Below, piece after piece: positions 8,918 to 14,559 of a stretch of DNA of 14,559 nucleotides (position 1 is the first letter of the stretch; each line of letters begins with the position of its first letter). The stretch is taken from contig JAFLDQ010000084.1 in the NCBI GenBank assembly GCA_017302355.1, positions 1-14,559 of the forward strand, read 5' to 3'. The notes beneath the pieces were generated by a model, which saw only the letters and a list, made by a program, of their open reading frames with translations, was not told the origin of the DNA and searched no databases. Origin of the DNA: Dechloromonas sp. (GTDB taxonomy: Bacteria; Pseudomonadota; Gammaproteobacteria; Burkholderiales; Rhodocyclaceae). The translations under genes were made by a program, and so were the position numbers.

Positions 8918-9391
8918 ATGGCGGCAAATGATGATGACGAATCCACGGCGGTAATCGTCGGAGTTCTGGCGGGGATCGCGCTGGCGGTGGTGGCGGTGGT
9001 CTACGCCGGCAAAGCGACCAACGCCCCCGTGCCAGCCAAGGCGCCTGGCGTTGAAGTGGTCGAGATCGCGCCGCAGGGCGAGCCGCTGGCCAGGGTCTAT
9101 TTCGCCGTGGGCCAGGCCCGGCTGACCGACGCCGACATGGCGGTCGTCGGTCTGACCTTGCAGGCGCTCGCCGCCAGTCCGCGCGCCATCGTCCTGTTGT
9201 CCGGCTTTCACGATCCGTCCGGCGACCCCGGGCAGAACGCCGAACTTGCCCGGGCACGCGCGCTTTCCGTGCGCGATGCGCTGATTGCCGGCGGCGTCGC
9301 CGCCGACCGCTGCAAGCTGCGCCGGCCCGAATCGACTGTCGGCAGCGGCAACCCGGAAGAAGGACGTCGCGTCGAAATCCGCGTCCAGTAA
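8918..9391 (+). CDS. Membrane-anchored OmpA C-terminal domain protein
   Basis: This 157-residue protein has an acidic N-terminus (MAANDDDES) and one hydrophobic helix at about 11-30. A short Ala/Pro linker precedes an OmpA-like peptidoglycan-binding domain from about 57 to the end. Family marks are VYFAVGQARLT (60-70), GFHDPSGDPGQNAELARARA (96-115), in which Asp99 and Arg114 match the residues that hold diaminopimelate, and GRRVEIRV near the end. It probably sits in the inner membrane with the domain in the periplasm, touching the cell wall. The ATG at 8918 follows GAGGCGAG; a TTG at 8904 is a weaker alternative. An in-frame upward extension runs to 8657 through the yaeQ remnant and is not real. 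An inverted repeat follows 15 bases after the stop. Confidence 0.85.
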   Translation: MAANDDDESTAVIVGVLAGIALAVVAVVYAGKATNAPVPAKAPGVEVVEIAPQGEPLARVYFAVGQARLTDADMAVVGLTLQALAASPRAIVLLSGFHDPSGDPGQNAELARARALSVRDALIAGGVAADRCKLRRPESTVGSGNPEEGRRVEIRVQ

Positions 9392-9406
9392 CACCTCGGT
9401 TTTCAG

Positions 9407-9435
9407 GGAGGGCGAGCCATGGCGGCTCGCCCTCC
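9407..9435. terminator. 12-base perfect inverted repeat, probable transcription terminator
   Basis: GGAGGGCGAGCC (9407-9418) and GGCTCGCCCTCC (9424-9435) can form a perfect 12-pair stem with a five-base loop, 15 bases after the OmpA-domain stop. No T-run follows in either direction, so termination may be inefficient or Rho-assisted. It lies between convergent genes and could serve both. Confidence 0.55.
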
Positions 9436-9540
9436 GTCTGTGTACGCTGACCACGACCCTGTACCGCCCGCTCATTCCGCTCCGCCCGGCGCGATCCGGT
9501 ATCGCCCCACGTCTACCCGCCGCCGCAAAAGGTGTCGGTG

Positions 9541-10092
9541 TCAGAAGGGGGACAGGGTCGCCACCACCTTGCCCGTCTCGATCCTGATCCGCCGCAGCAG
9601 CCAGCGCGCGGCGATCTCCTCGGCGCTGCCGTCTGCACGCAGCACGTAGACCGGCTTGTCGCGGAAATAGGCGGCCATCAGCTGGGTGACCGCGCGCCGG
9701 ACCTGTGGCTGGAATTCACGGGGAAGGGCGACCGAATCGACGGAGTCGGCCGCCGGGCTTTCGAGAAAGAACGCCTTGGCCTGGTCGTCATAGCGGATGC
9801 CGGCGTTGCCTGTCACCTCGACCGGAAGCGGCGGGTTGCCGAGCAGGGTGATCTCCATCCGGGCGGCGATTCCGACGCGGCCTTCGGGGATGCCCAGGCG
9901 GACTCTGGGCGCCTCGCTCAGCGTGACGGCCAGCATGGTTCCGGCGCGCCTCTGCCGTGGCGCATTCCGGTCGATCGCGGTCTGGACCTCGGCTTCGGTG
10001 AAGACGATTTCCTTGTCGAAGAGTGCGGCCATTGCGCCCGCCGGGAGGCAATGCGCGATGATCAGCAGCAGGGCGGCGAGGGCGGATTTCAT
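9541..10092 (-). CDS. Secreted DUF1439 (YceB-like) protein
   Basis: The product has 183 residues, with a signal peptide (MKSALAALLLIIAHCLPAGAMA) and a mature chain beginning ALFDKEIVFTEAEVQTAID. The arrangement fits DUF1439, the family of E. coli YceB: an opening beta-strand and helix, a middle LEITLLGNPPLPVEVTGNAG-like beta region, then AVTQLMAAYFRDKPVYVLRAD and a final GKVVATLSPF. YceB is a lipoprotein; here the cysteine at position 15 is not in a proper lipobox, so a soluble periplasmic form is more likely. Function is unknown. The ATG at 10092 is preferred over 10098 because GGAG lies seven bases upstream of it. It follows the decarboxylase beta subunit by 56 bases on the same strand and may be the last gene of that operon, though a role in decarboxylation is not evident. 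Confidence 0.8.
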   Translation of the reverse strand: MKSALAALLLIIAHCLPAGAMAALFDKEIVFTEAEVQTAIDRNAPRQRRAGTMLAVTLSEAPRVRLGIPEGRVGIAARMEITLLGNPPLPVEVTGNAGIRYDDQAKAFFLESPAADSVDSVALPREFQPQVRRAVTQLMAAYFRDKPVYVLRADGSAEEIAARWLLRRIRIETGKVVATLSPF

Positions 10093-10148
10093 GCTCATGC
10101 TCCGGGCAGGATCGCGCATGATTGCCTGGCGACCGAGCGGAGACCACC

Positions 10149-11354
10149 TCAGCGCAGCATGGCGACGTAGATGCCGGTGAAGATGGCCGTCGTGATGACG
10201 CCGCTGATATTCGCTCCCAGCGCATGCGGCAGGATCATGATGCCCGGACTGGCCTGGGTCGCGATCTTCTGCACGACCTTGGCCGTGGTGGGCACGCAAC
10301 TGACGCCGGCGATGCCGATGATCGGGTTGTACTTGCCCTTGTACCAGAAATACAGGGCGTAGCCGCCGATGATCCCGCCGATTCCCGAGAGCAGCAGGGC
10401 CAGCATGCCCAGCAGCAGGAGCTTGAGCACGACCGGATTGAGGATGGTGCTGGCTTCGCACAGGACGCCGAGGGTCAGCCCGAGAAAGAAGGTGGCGCCG
10501 TACAGGAAGGTTTCGCCGATCACGCTGGAGAAGTTGACCAGGCCGCTTTCGCGCACGGCGACGCCGATGAAGAGCGAGAGGAACAGCGGCGCCGCGACCG
10601 GGAAGAGCAGGCACATGAGGGTGCAGATGACCACGGCGAACATCAGCTTCTGCCCCGAGGTGATCTTCCTGACCTCCTCGACCGGCATCGGTATGGCGCG
10701 CAGCCGCTCCGGAATCAGCAACTTGATCAGATAGGGATAGCCGCCGTAGGCCAGGCCGAGGTAGAGGTAGCCGACGACGGTGATCGGCACGAACAGGTCC
10801 TTGGCGAGGATCAGCGAGGCGAAGAGGACCATCGGTCCATCGGCGCCGCCGATCAGCGCCACCGAGGCGGCCTCGCGTTCGGTCATGCCCAGCGCGACCG
10901 CGATGGGAAAGACGGCCACCGTGCCCAGTTCGGCGAACAGCGCCAGGATCATGCTCTGGAAGGGGCGCGCCATGACGAAACCGACATCGAGCAGGACGCC
11001 GATGCCCATGAACACCAGGCAGGCGATCAGACCGTTGCTGAACATCAGCGTGTAGATCGGCTGCAGCCAGTCGATCTGCAGCATGTTGACCACGTCGTTG
11101 GTTTCGCTGACCAGGGGGTCGACGAACAGCGTTCCCATCCGGCCGTTCTCGAAGAACATCACTCCGGCATTGACCGAGGCCATGCCGAGTCCCATCGGGA
11201 TCATCAGCAAGGGTTCGAGGACTTCCTTCTTGCCCAGATAGATCAGCAGGAAACCGAGCAGCATCAACGCGATCCGGCCGATGGCGATCGCCGGGTCGGC
11301 CGCCAGCAGTGTCGCGATCCCCTGAAACAGGTCGAGCAGATGGAAGTCTTGCAT
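10149..11354 (-). CDS. mmdB: Sodium-translocating decarboxylase beta subunit (OadB/MmdB family)
   Basis: A 401-residue polytopic inner-membrane protein that decarboxylates the carboxybiotin carrier and couples this to Na+ export. The reentrant-loop motif GGADGP (169-174) has Asp172, matching the essential Asp203 of Klebsiella OadB. Tyr198 in GYLYLG corresponds to Tyr229. The NPIIGIAGVS segment (343-352) supplies the equivalents of Asn373, Gly377 and Ser382. At the position of Arg389 this protein has Lys359 (PTTAKVV), a conservative change. Many hydrophobic stretches are visible, for example 27-40, 104-122 and 309-336. It starts 14 bases after the biotin carrier gene, inside a four-subunit operon. 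Substrate identity is set by the alpha subunit, not here. Confidence 0.95.
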   Translation of the reverse strand: MQDFHLLDLFQGIATLLAADPAIAIGRIALMLLGFLLIYLGKKEVLEPLLMIPMGLGMASVNAGVMFFENGRMGTLFVDPLVSETNDVVNMLQIDWLQPIYTLMFSNGLIACLVFMGIGVLLDVGFVMARPFQSMILALFAELGTVAVFPIAVALGMTEREAASVALIGGADGPMVLFASLILAKDLFVPITVVGYLYLGLAYGGYPYLIKLLIPERLRAIPMPVEEVRKITSGQKLMFAVVICTLMCLLFPVAAPLFLSLFIGVAVRESGLVNFSSVIGETFLYGATFFLGLTLGVLCEASTILNPVVLKLLLLGMLALLLSGIGGIIGGYALYFWYKGKYNPIIGIAGVSCVPTTAKVVQKIATQASPGIMILPHALGANISGVITTAIFTGIYVAMLR

Positions 11355-11368
11355 CGTCGTGAGCCCGG

Positions 11369-11767
11369 TCAGGAAATCGTCAGCAGGATCTGTCCCGGTT
11401 CAACTGGATCGCCCGCCTTGACCGCGATGTTCGTAACCTTTCCTGAAATCCTGGCGATCATCGGCGTCTTCATCTTCATGGCTTCGACGACGGCAACCGT
11501 GTCGCCGGCACTGACCGTCTGGCCGAGGACGACCGCGATGCTGTCCAGGACGCCGCCCAGCGTGCTCGTTACGTCGCCCGTGGCAACGGCTCCGGCGGCG
11601 GCAGGGGCGGGCGCAGATACCGGCGCCGACGGCGCGGCAGCGGGTCGCGGCGCGGGAATCCTCATGCTGCCGGGGTCCGGGTAGAGCAGACTGCCCCCCT
11701 CGCTGAGATCCTCCACGGTAACGCTGTATTCCCTGCCATCGACAGTGATCCTGTACTTCTTTTCCAT
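11369..11767 (-). CDS. mmdC: Biotin carboxyl carrier subunit of the decarboxylase
   Basis: The 132-residue product is a biotinyl carrier protein. Its N-terminus (KKYRITVDGREYSVTVEDL) is the short beta domain seen in MmdC and in the C-terminal part of OadA. An Ala/Pro-rich flexible linker spans about residues 38-62, and the biotinyl domain covers about 63-132. The biotin attachment site is EAMKM with Lys98, centred in VAVVEAMKMKTP. The carrier swings CO2 from the carboxyltransferase to the membrane beta subunit. GGAGA about eight bases upstream supports the ATG at 11767. The gene sits between the OadG-like subunit (36 bases upstream) and mmdB (14 bases downstream). Confidence 0.93.
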   Translation of the reverse strand: MEKKYRITVDGREYSVTVEDLSEGGSLLYPDPGSMRIPAPRPAAAPSAPVSAPAPAAAGAVATGDVTSTLGGVLDSIAVVLGQTVSAGDTVAVVEAMKMKTPMIARISGKVTNIAVKAGDPVEPGQILLTIS

Positions 11768-11803
11768 GATGCGGGTCTCCGGGAAATGTTCGTGTCAGCG
11801 AAG

Positions 11804-12133
11804 CTAATGCTTGGGGTGATGGGGCAGGACATGCGAGGCATGATGCGCCTGGCGCCCTTCGGCAGCCCATCCGGAATGGTGGGGAGCCGCCTCGATGTGG
11901 ACGATGCGATGCGCGCCGGCCATCGCATGGACCGCCGCCGCGATGACCGCAATGTGATCCGCGTCGACCGCCAACGGTACCGGCGGAACGGCTGCAGGCG
12001 GCGGCGGCGCGGCCGGCGTGCGCTCGAGCTTGCCGAGGGCGACGACGATCACCTTGATGACGACGGCCACGGCCAGCGATACGACGATGGCCAGACCGTA
12101 GATCCACAGCGTCTTGATGATCACTTCGCTCAT
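11804..12133 (-). CDS. mmdD: OadG-like small membrane subunit of the decarboxylase
   Basis: The 109-residue product has one membrane helix (about 9-34, IYGLAIVVSLAVAVVIKVIVVAL), a Pro/Ala linker (APPPPAAVPPVPL) and a small soluble domain. That domain includes HIAVIAAAVHAMAG and ends with SGWAAEGRQAHHASH, the WxxEGR...SH pattern common in OadG/MmdD proteins. In characterised enzymes this subunit assembles the complex and its C-terminal part binds the alpha subunit and a metal ion. The extreme C-terminus is histidine-rich (HHASHVLPHHPKH), consistent with metal binding. The ATG at 12133 follows GGGAGG. It starts 31 bases after the mmdA stop. Confidence 0.85.
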   Translation of the reverse strand: MSEVIIKTLWIYGLAIVVSLAVAVVIKVIVVALGKLERTPAAPPPPAAVPPVPLAVDADHIAVIAAAVHAMAGAHRIVHIEAAPHHSGWAAEGRQAHHASHVLPHHPKH

Positions 12134-12164
12134 CGCCGCCCTCCCGGAATACGCACAAGGAACC

Positions 12165-13718
12165 TCACAGCGGGATGTTCCCGTGTTTCTTGGCCGGTCG
12201 CAATTCGCGCTTGCCGAGCAGCTTGCGCAGGGCGAGGGCGAGCATCGGCCGGGTTTCCGCGGGATCGATCACGTCGGTCACGTAGCCGCGGGCCGCCGAC
12301 AGGTAGGGCGAGGCGAACTCGGCACGGTAGTCTGCCGCGAGTTCGGCGGACTTGGCGCGCCTGTCCTCGGCTTCGTCCAATTCCTTGCGGTACAGCAGGT
12401 TGACCGCGGCTTCCGCGCCCATCACCGCGATTTCCGCGGTCGGCCAGGCATAGACGACGTCGGCGCCCATCTCCTGCGCGCACATCGCCAGATACGAGCC
12501 GCCATAGGCCTTGCGCAGGACCACGGTCAGCTTGGGCGTGGTGCACGAGGCGTAGGCATAGAGCATCTTGGCGCCGTGGCGGATGATGCCGCCACGCTCC
12601 TGTTCGACGCCGGGCAGAAAGCCCGGCACGTCGACGAAGGTGACGACCGGAATGTTGAAGACATTGCAGAAACGGATGAAGCGCGCCGCCTTGTCGGCAG
12701 CATTGATGTCGAGCGCGCCCGCCATCTCCATCGGGTTGTTGGCGATCGCGCCGACCACCATGCCCTCGATGCGCGCAAAACCGACGATGATGTTGCGCGC
12801 CCAGTCGGCATGCACTTCCAGCAATTGGCCGCCATCGAACATGCGGCGGATGATCGCATGCATGTCCATCGGCTCCGAGGATGTTTCGGGAATCAATGCG
12901 TGCAGCCCGGCATCCGGGGTGAAATTGATGTCGGCGCCGAGAAAGTGCGGCGGATCCTCGGTATTGTTGGCCGGCAGATAGGAGAGCAGGGCCTTGACCA
13001 GCGCGACGGCCTGGCGGTCATCGTCAACGACGAAATGGACGTTGCCGCTGACCGTCGAGTGCACCTCGGCGCTGCCCACCTCGTCCATGCTTGTCGCCCG
13101 ACCGGTCACCGCCTTGATGACTTCCGGACCGGTGATGAACATGTAGGCGTTGTTCCGGGTCATGATGATGAAATCCATCAGCGCCGGCGAGTAGGCCGCA
13201 CCGCCCGCACAGGGGCCGAGGACCACGGCAATCTGCGGCACGACGCCGGAGGCCAGGACGTTGTGGTAGAAGACCTCGCCGTAGCCGGAAAGGGCATCGA
13301 CCCCTTCCTGAATGCGGGCTCCGCCCGAATCCTTGAAGGCGACCAGCGGAATCCCGTTCTTCAGGGCGACACGCATCACATCGACGATCTTGCGCGCGTG
13401 CATCTTGCCCAGAGTGCCGGCGGCGACGGTGAAGTCCTGGCTGAAGGCAGCCACCTGCGTGCCATCGACATAGCCGGTGCCGGAGATGACGCCATCCGCA
13501 GGCAGGTCCCTGGCGGCCATGCCGAAGTGGACCCCGGAGTGATGGATATAGGCGCCGCCTTCCTGAAAGGTGTCTGCATCGAACAGGAGCGCCAGACGCT
13601 CGCGCGCGCCGAGCAGACCTTTCTGGTGGCGGGCCTCCAGCTTGCCGGCGCCGCCGCCGGCCCGCACCTGGTTGCGTCGCGCGCGCAGCGTCTCGAGGAT
13701 TTTCGGGTGGATTGCCAT
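12165..13718 (-). CDS. mmdA: Methylmalonyl-CoA decarboxylase alpha subunit (carboxyltransferase, PccB/MmdA type)
   Basis: The 517-residue protein is a cytoplasmic acyl-CoA carboxyltransferase. Expected crotonase-like motifs are present: KDSGGARIQEGVDALSGYGE (about 125-144), GPCAGGAAYSPALMDFIIM with the oxyanion-forming glycines, FITGPEVIKAVTG, VDVPGFLPGVEQERGGIIRHGAK, RKAYGGSYLAM, AWPTAEIAVMGAEAAV, and the family ending KKHGNIPL. It takes the carboxyl group from methylmalonyl-CoA and passes it to biotin on MmdC, leaving propionyl-CoA. Its presence with OadB- and OadG-like genes, and with no biotin carboxylase nearby, favours the Na+-pumping decarboxylase over propionyl-CoA carboxylase. Substrate is inferred; a malonyl- or other acyl-CoA is less likely. 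The ATG at 13718 gives the standard N-terminus; its ribosome-binding site (AGGCAGAG) is weak. It is the first gene of the operon. Confidence 0.92.
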   Translation of the reverse strand: MAIHPKILETLRARRNQVRAGGGAGKLEARHQKGLLGARERLALLFDADTFQEGGAYIHHSGVHFGMAARDLPADGVISGTGYVDGTQVAAFSQDFTVAAGTLGKMHARKIVDVMRVALKNGIPLVAFKDSGGARIQEGVDALSGYGEVFYHNVLASGVVPQIAVVLGPCAGGAAYSPALMDFIIMTRNNAYMFITGPEVIKAVTGRATSMDEVGSAEVHSTVSGNVHFVVDDDRQAVALVKALLSYLPANNTEDPPHFLGADINFTPDAGLHALIPETSSEPMDMHAIIRRMFDGGQLLEVHADWARNIIVGFARIEGMVVGAIANNPMEMAGALDINAADKAARFIRFCNVFNIPVVTFVDVPGFLPGVEQERGGIIRHGAKMLYAYASCTTPKLTVVLRKAYGGSYLAMCAQEMGADVVYAWPTAEIAVMGAEAAVNLLYRKELDEAEDRRAKSAELAADYRAEFASPYLSAARGYVTDVIDPAETRPMLALALRKLLGKRELRPAKKHGNIPL

Positions 13719-13775
13719 CGCTCTGCCTGTGGGGAGAAGTGTGGCGCACGCCCGCGCGCCGGTACGGTTGCGAAA

Positions 13776-13805
13776 AATATATCCCAGCGGTGCGTTCCGA
13801 ATCAA
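13776..13805 (-). promoter_or_regulatory. Candidate sigma-70 promoter of the mmd operon
   Basis: Read on the minus strand, TTGATT (13805-13800), an 18-base spacer and TATATT (13781-13776) match four and five of six consensus bases. Transcription would start near 13769, about 50 bases before the mmdA ATG. The patch is clearly more AT-rich than its surroundings. Confidence 0.5.
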
Positions 13806-13913
13806 GAGGTCATTTCGAATTACGCAAGGGCCGCGCCAGGACTGTCCACTTTCGGGCACGAAGCGCTGAAAACGGGTTGCCCGCGCCGCAACCTCGCCGA
13901 ACCGTGCGGCGAG

Positions 13914-13963
13914 CATGACAGGGTCGATCTTCGCATCGCGGAAGATCCCCGATGCGCGTCATG
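13914..13963. repeat. Nested inverted repeats upstream of the plus-strand promoter
   Basis: Three arm pairs overlap here: CATGAC (13914-13919) with GTCATG (13958-13963), GATCTTC (13926-13932) with GAAGATC (13941-13947), and GCATCG (13933-13938) with CGATGC (13950-13955). The second and third pairs cannot form together, so two alternative folds exist. It lies nine bases before the TTGACA at 13972 and could be a regulator-binding site, or a structured RNA if transcribed from further upstream. Confidence 0.4.
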
Positions 13964-13971
13964 GGGGGACA

Positions 13972-14001
13972 TTGACAGCGACTGGCCGGGGTCCGCATAC
14001 T
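13972..14001 (+). promoter_or_regulatory. Candidate promoter for the small membrane protein gene
   Basis: A perfect TTGACA (13972-13977), an 18-base spacer and CATACT (13996-14001, four of six bases) form a sigma-70-like pair. The start would be near 14008, giving a leader of about 160 bases before the ATG at 14169. Confidence 0.4.
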
Positions 14002-14168
14002 CAACGGCAAGACACCGGGCTTCTCCTTGGCCGTAGCCGGACAGGCGCCGCCGGCCGCGCCGCGGGCGGAAGCGGAACCTTGATGCGGACCGGCGGTCCC
14101 AGCCTTCGATGGGCTGATCGACGCCCAGGTCTGCAGCAATCGCCAACCCCCCCATACTGGAGAAGGCC

Positions 14169-14327
14169 ATGCCCCTTCAAATGATCGCAGGTTCAGGCTG
14201 GCAGCTGTTGGCCATCGCCGCTTTTGCCTTGGCGCTGGCCTTCGTCTTTTTCCTGATCATCCGCCAGAACCGGAAGGACTTCGAGGAAATCGAAGCCTGG
14301 CTGGCCGAAGAGAGGCTGAACTCCTAA
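14169..14327 (+). CDS. 52-residue single-helix membrane protein of unknown function
   Basis: The short reading frame starts at ATG 14169, with a strong GGAGAAGG ribosome-binding site directly upstream, and ends at TAA 14325-14327. The product has a hydrophobic helix from about residue 11 to 31 (WQLLAIAAFALALAFVFFLI), then a charged tail RQNRKDFEEIEAWLAEERL that could form an amphipathic helix in the cytoplasm. I do not recognise the family. Its codons show the same third-position GC bias as the neighbouring genes, which supports real coding. It diverges from the mmd operon and could be a small accessory subunit or a stress-type membrane peptide, but nothing in the sequence decides this. Confidence 0.65.
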   Translation: MPLQMIAGSGWQLLAIAAFALALAFVFFLIIRQNRKDFEEIEAWLAEERLNS

Positions 14328-14392
14328 GCCGGACGAGCCGGAACCAAACAGGGGTTACGATGGGAGCCTGATGGATGACAGGGAGTCTGATC

Positions 14393-14559
14393 ATGGCTAC
14401 GGCGACGCTTGAAGAGCGCTATGCGGCGAATCTGCACGGTGTGTTGTCCTGTTTTGATCGAATGATTATTGTCGGCACGTTGCCGGGGGCTTGCTACGCG
14501 GAAGGGATGACGAGCTACCTGTACGTGCACGGTATCCGCGTCTTTGATTACCCGCGATT
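14393..14559 (+). CDS. N-terminal part of an unrecognised, possibly multicopy protein (partial)
   Basis: Fifty-five codons are visible before the window ends (MATATLEERYAANLHGVLSC, later FDYPR at the edge). GGGAG eight bases upstream of ATG 14393 supports the start. No domain can be named from this much sequence. The look of the N-terminus reminds me of a hypothetical protein family that occurs in several copies per genome in environmental proteobacteria and may be tied to mobile DNA, but I cannot verify this. By my hand count about two thirds of third codon positions are G or C, clearly lower than in the genes to the left, which fits acquired DNA. The upstream 22 bases carry a near-duplicate of the ribosome-binding-site/start segment (14362-14377 against 14381-14395). 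Confidence 0.65.
   Translation, partial: MATATLEERYAANLHGVLSCFDRMIIVGTLPGACYAEGMTSYLYVHGIRVFDYPR

Larger units (their letters stand above)
13719..14168. other. 450-base divergent intergenic region between mmdA and the small membrane protein gene
   Basis: I see no gene here in either strand. It holds the candidate mmd operon promoter (13776-13805, minus), a nested inverted-repeat element (13914-13963) and a candidate plus-strand promoter (13972-14001). The last 165 bases before the ATG at 14169 form a GC-rich leader with no feature I can name. This is the likely control region for both transcription units. Confidence 0.5.

Noticed and set aside
9424..9535. Possible remnant of the start of waaA (Kdo transferase), from a reading like RLCTLTTTLYRPLIPLRPAR
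   Set aside because: The resemblance is short and rests on low-complexity hydrophobic/arginine residues; nothing of the enzyme follows, and the first part is the arm of the terminator-like repeat.
10122..11684. 520-residue plus-strand frame opposite mmdB and mmdC
   Set aside because: Very rich in Asp, Glu, Gln, His and Arg, as expected when hydrophobic membrane-protein codons are read in reverse; it is a shadow.
12114..14036. 640-residue plus-strand open frame opposite mmdA
   Set aside because: It mirrors the codon structure of the carboxyltransferase on the other strand and has no domain of its own; the mmdA evidence is decisive.

Overview
The window looks like a chromosomal segment of a high-GC Gram-negative bacterium, most likely a betaproteobacterium of the Rhodocyclales type. 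The support is the gene content (fused mnmC, lysS, yaeQ, DUF3617 and DUF1439 secreted proteins, a dCache-GGDEF receptor), strong GC bias at third codon positions, and -10 boxes of the GATAAT/TAGAAT kind. A polyphosphate-accumulating relative of Accumulibacter would fit the sodium-pumping methylmalonyl-CoA decarboxylase operon, but that assignment is inference.

Layout. 1-747 (-) is the N-terminal methyltransferase half of mnmC, cut by the window edge where the FAD domain begins. It diverges from 866-2533 (+), a membrane diguanylate cyclase with a periplasmic sensor and an intact GGEEL/RxxD output domain. On the minus strand follow lysS (5078-3576) and, directly downstream, a WaaP/BUD32-like kinase-fold protein (3517-2717) whose catalytic loop reads HGG rather than HxD. 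Divergent from lysS is a small secreted HdeA-like protein (5353-5700, +). It converges on an alpha/beta hydrolase (6587-5742, -). About 650 bases (6588-7240) hold no gene I can support. Next is a minus-strand pair with overlapping ATGA: a secreted DUF3617 protein (8277-7732) and a secreted rhodanese-domain protein (7735-7241). A broken yaeQ (8365-8864, +) and a membrane-anchored OmpA-domain protein (8918-9391, +) follow, ending at a strong inverted repeat.

The main functional unit is a minus-strand operon from 13718 to 9541: carboxyltransferase (mmdA), OadG-like small membrane subunit, biotin carrier, and OadB-like membrane decarboxylase/Na+ pump. Together these are a complete biotin-dependent, sodium-translocating methylmalonyl-CoA decarboxylase converting (S)-methylmalonyl-CoA to propionyl-CoA. 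A secreted DUF1439 protein trails the operon. A plausible sigma-70 promoter lies just upstream of mmdA. Divergently, a 52-residue single-helix membrane protein (14169-14327, +) has its own candidate promoter behind a nested inverted-repeat element. The window ends inside a gene of lower GC3 (14393 onward), whose start region contains a duplicated ribosome-binding-site/start segment and which may be mobile or multicopy.

I did not find rRNA, tRNA, CRISPR arrays or a recognisable insertion sequence. No clear new multi-gene system is visible; the points most worth a second look are the HGG kinase-like protein, the yaeQ decay, the structured region at 13914-14001 and the truncated terminal gene.
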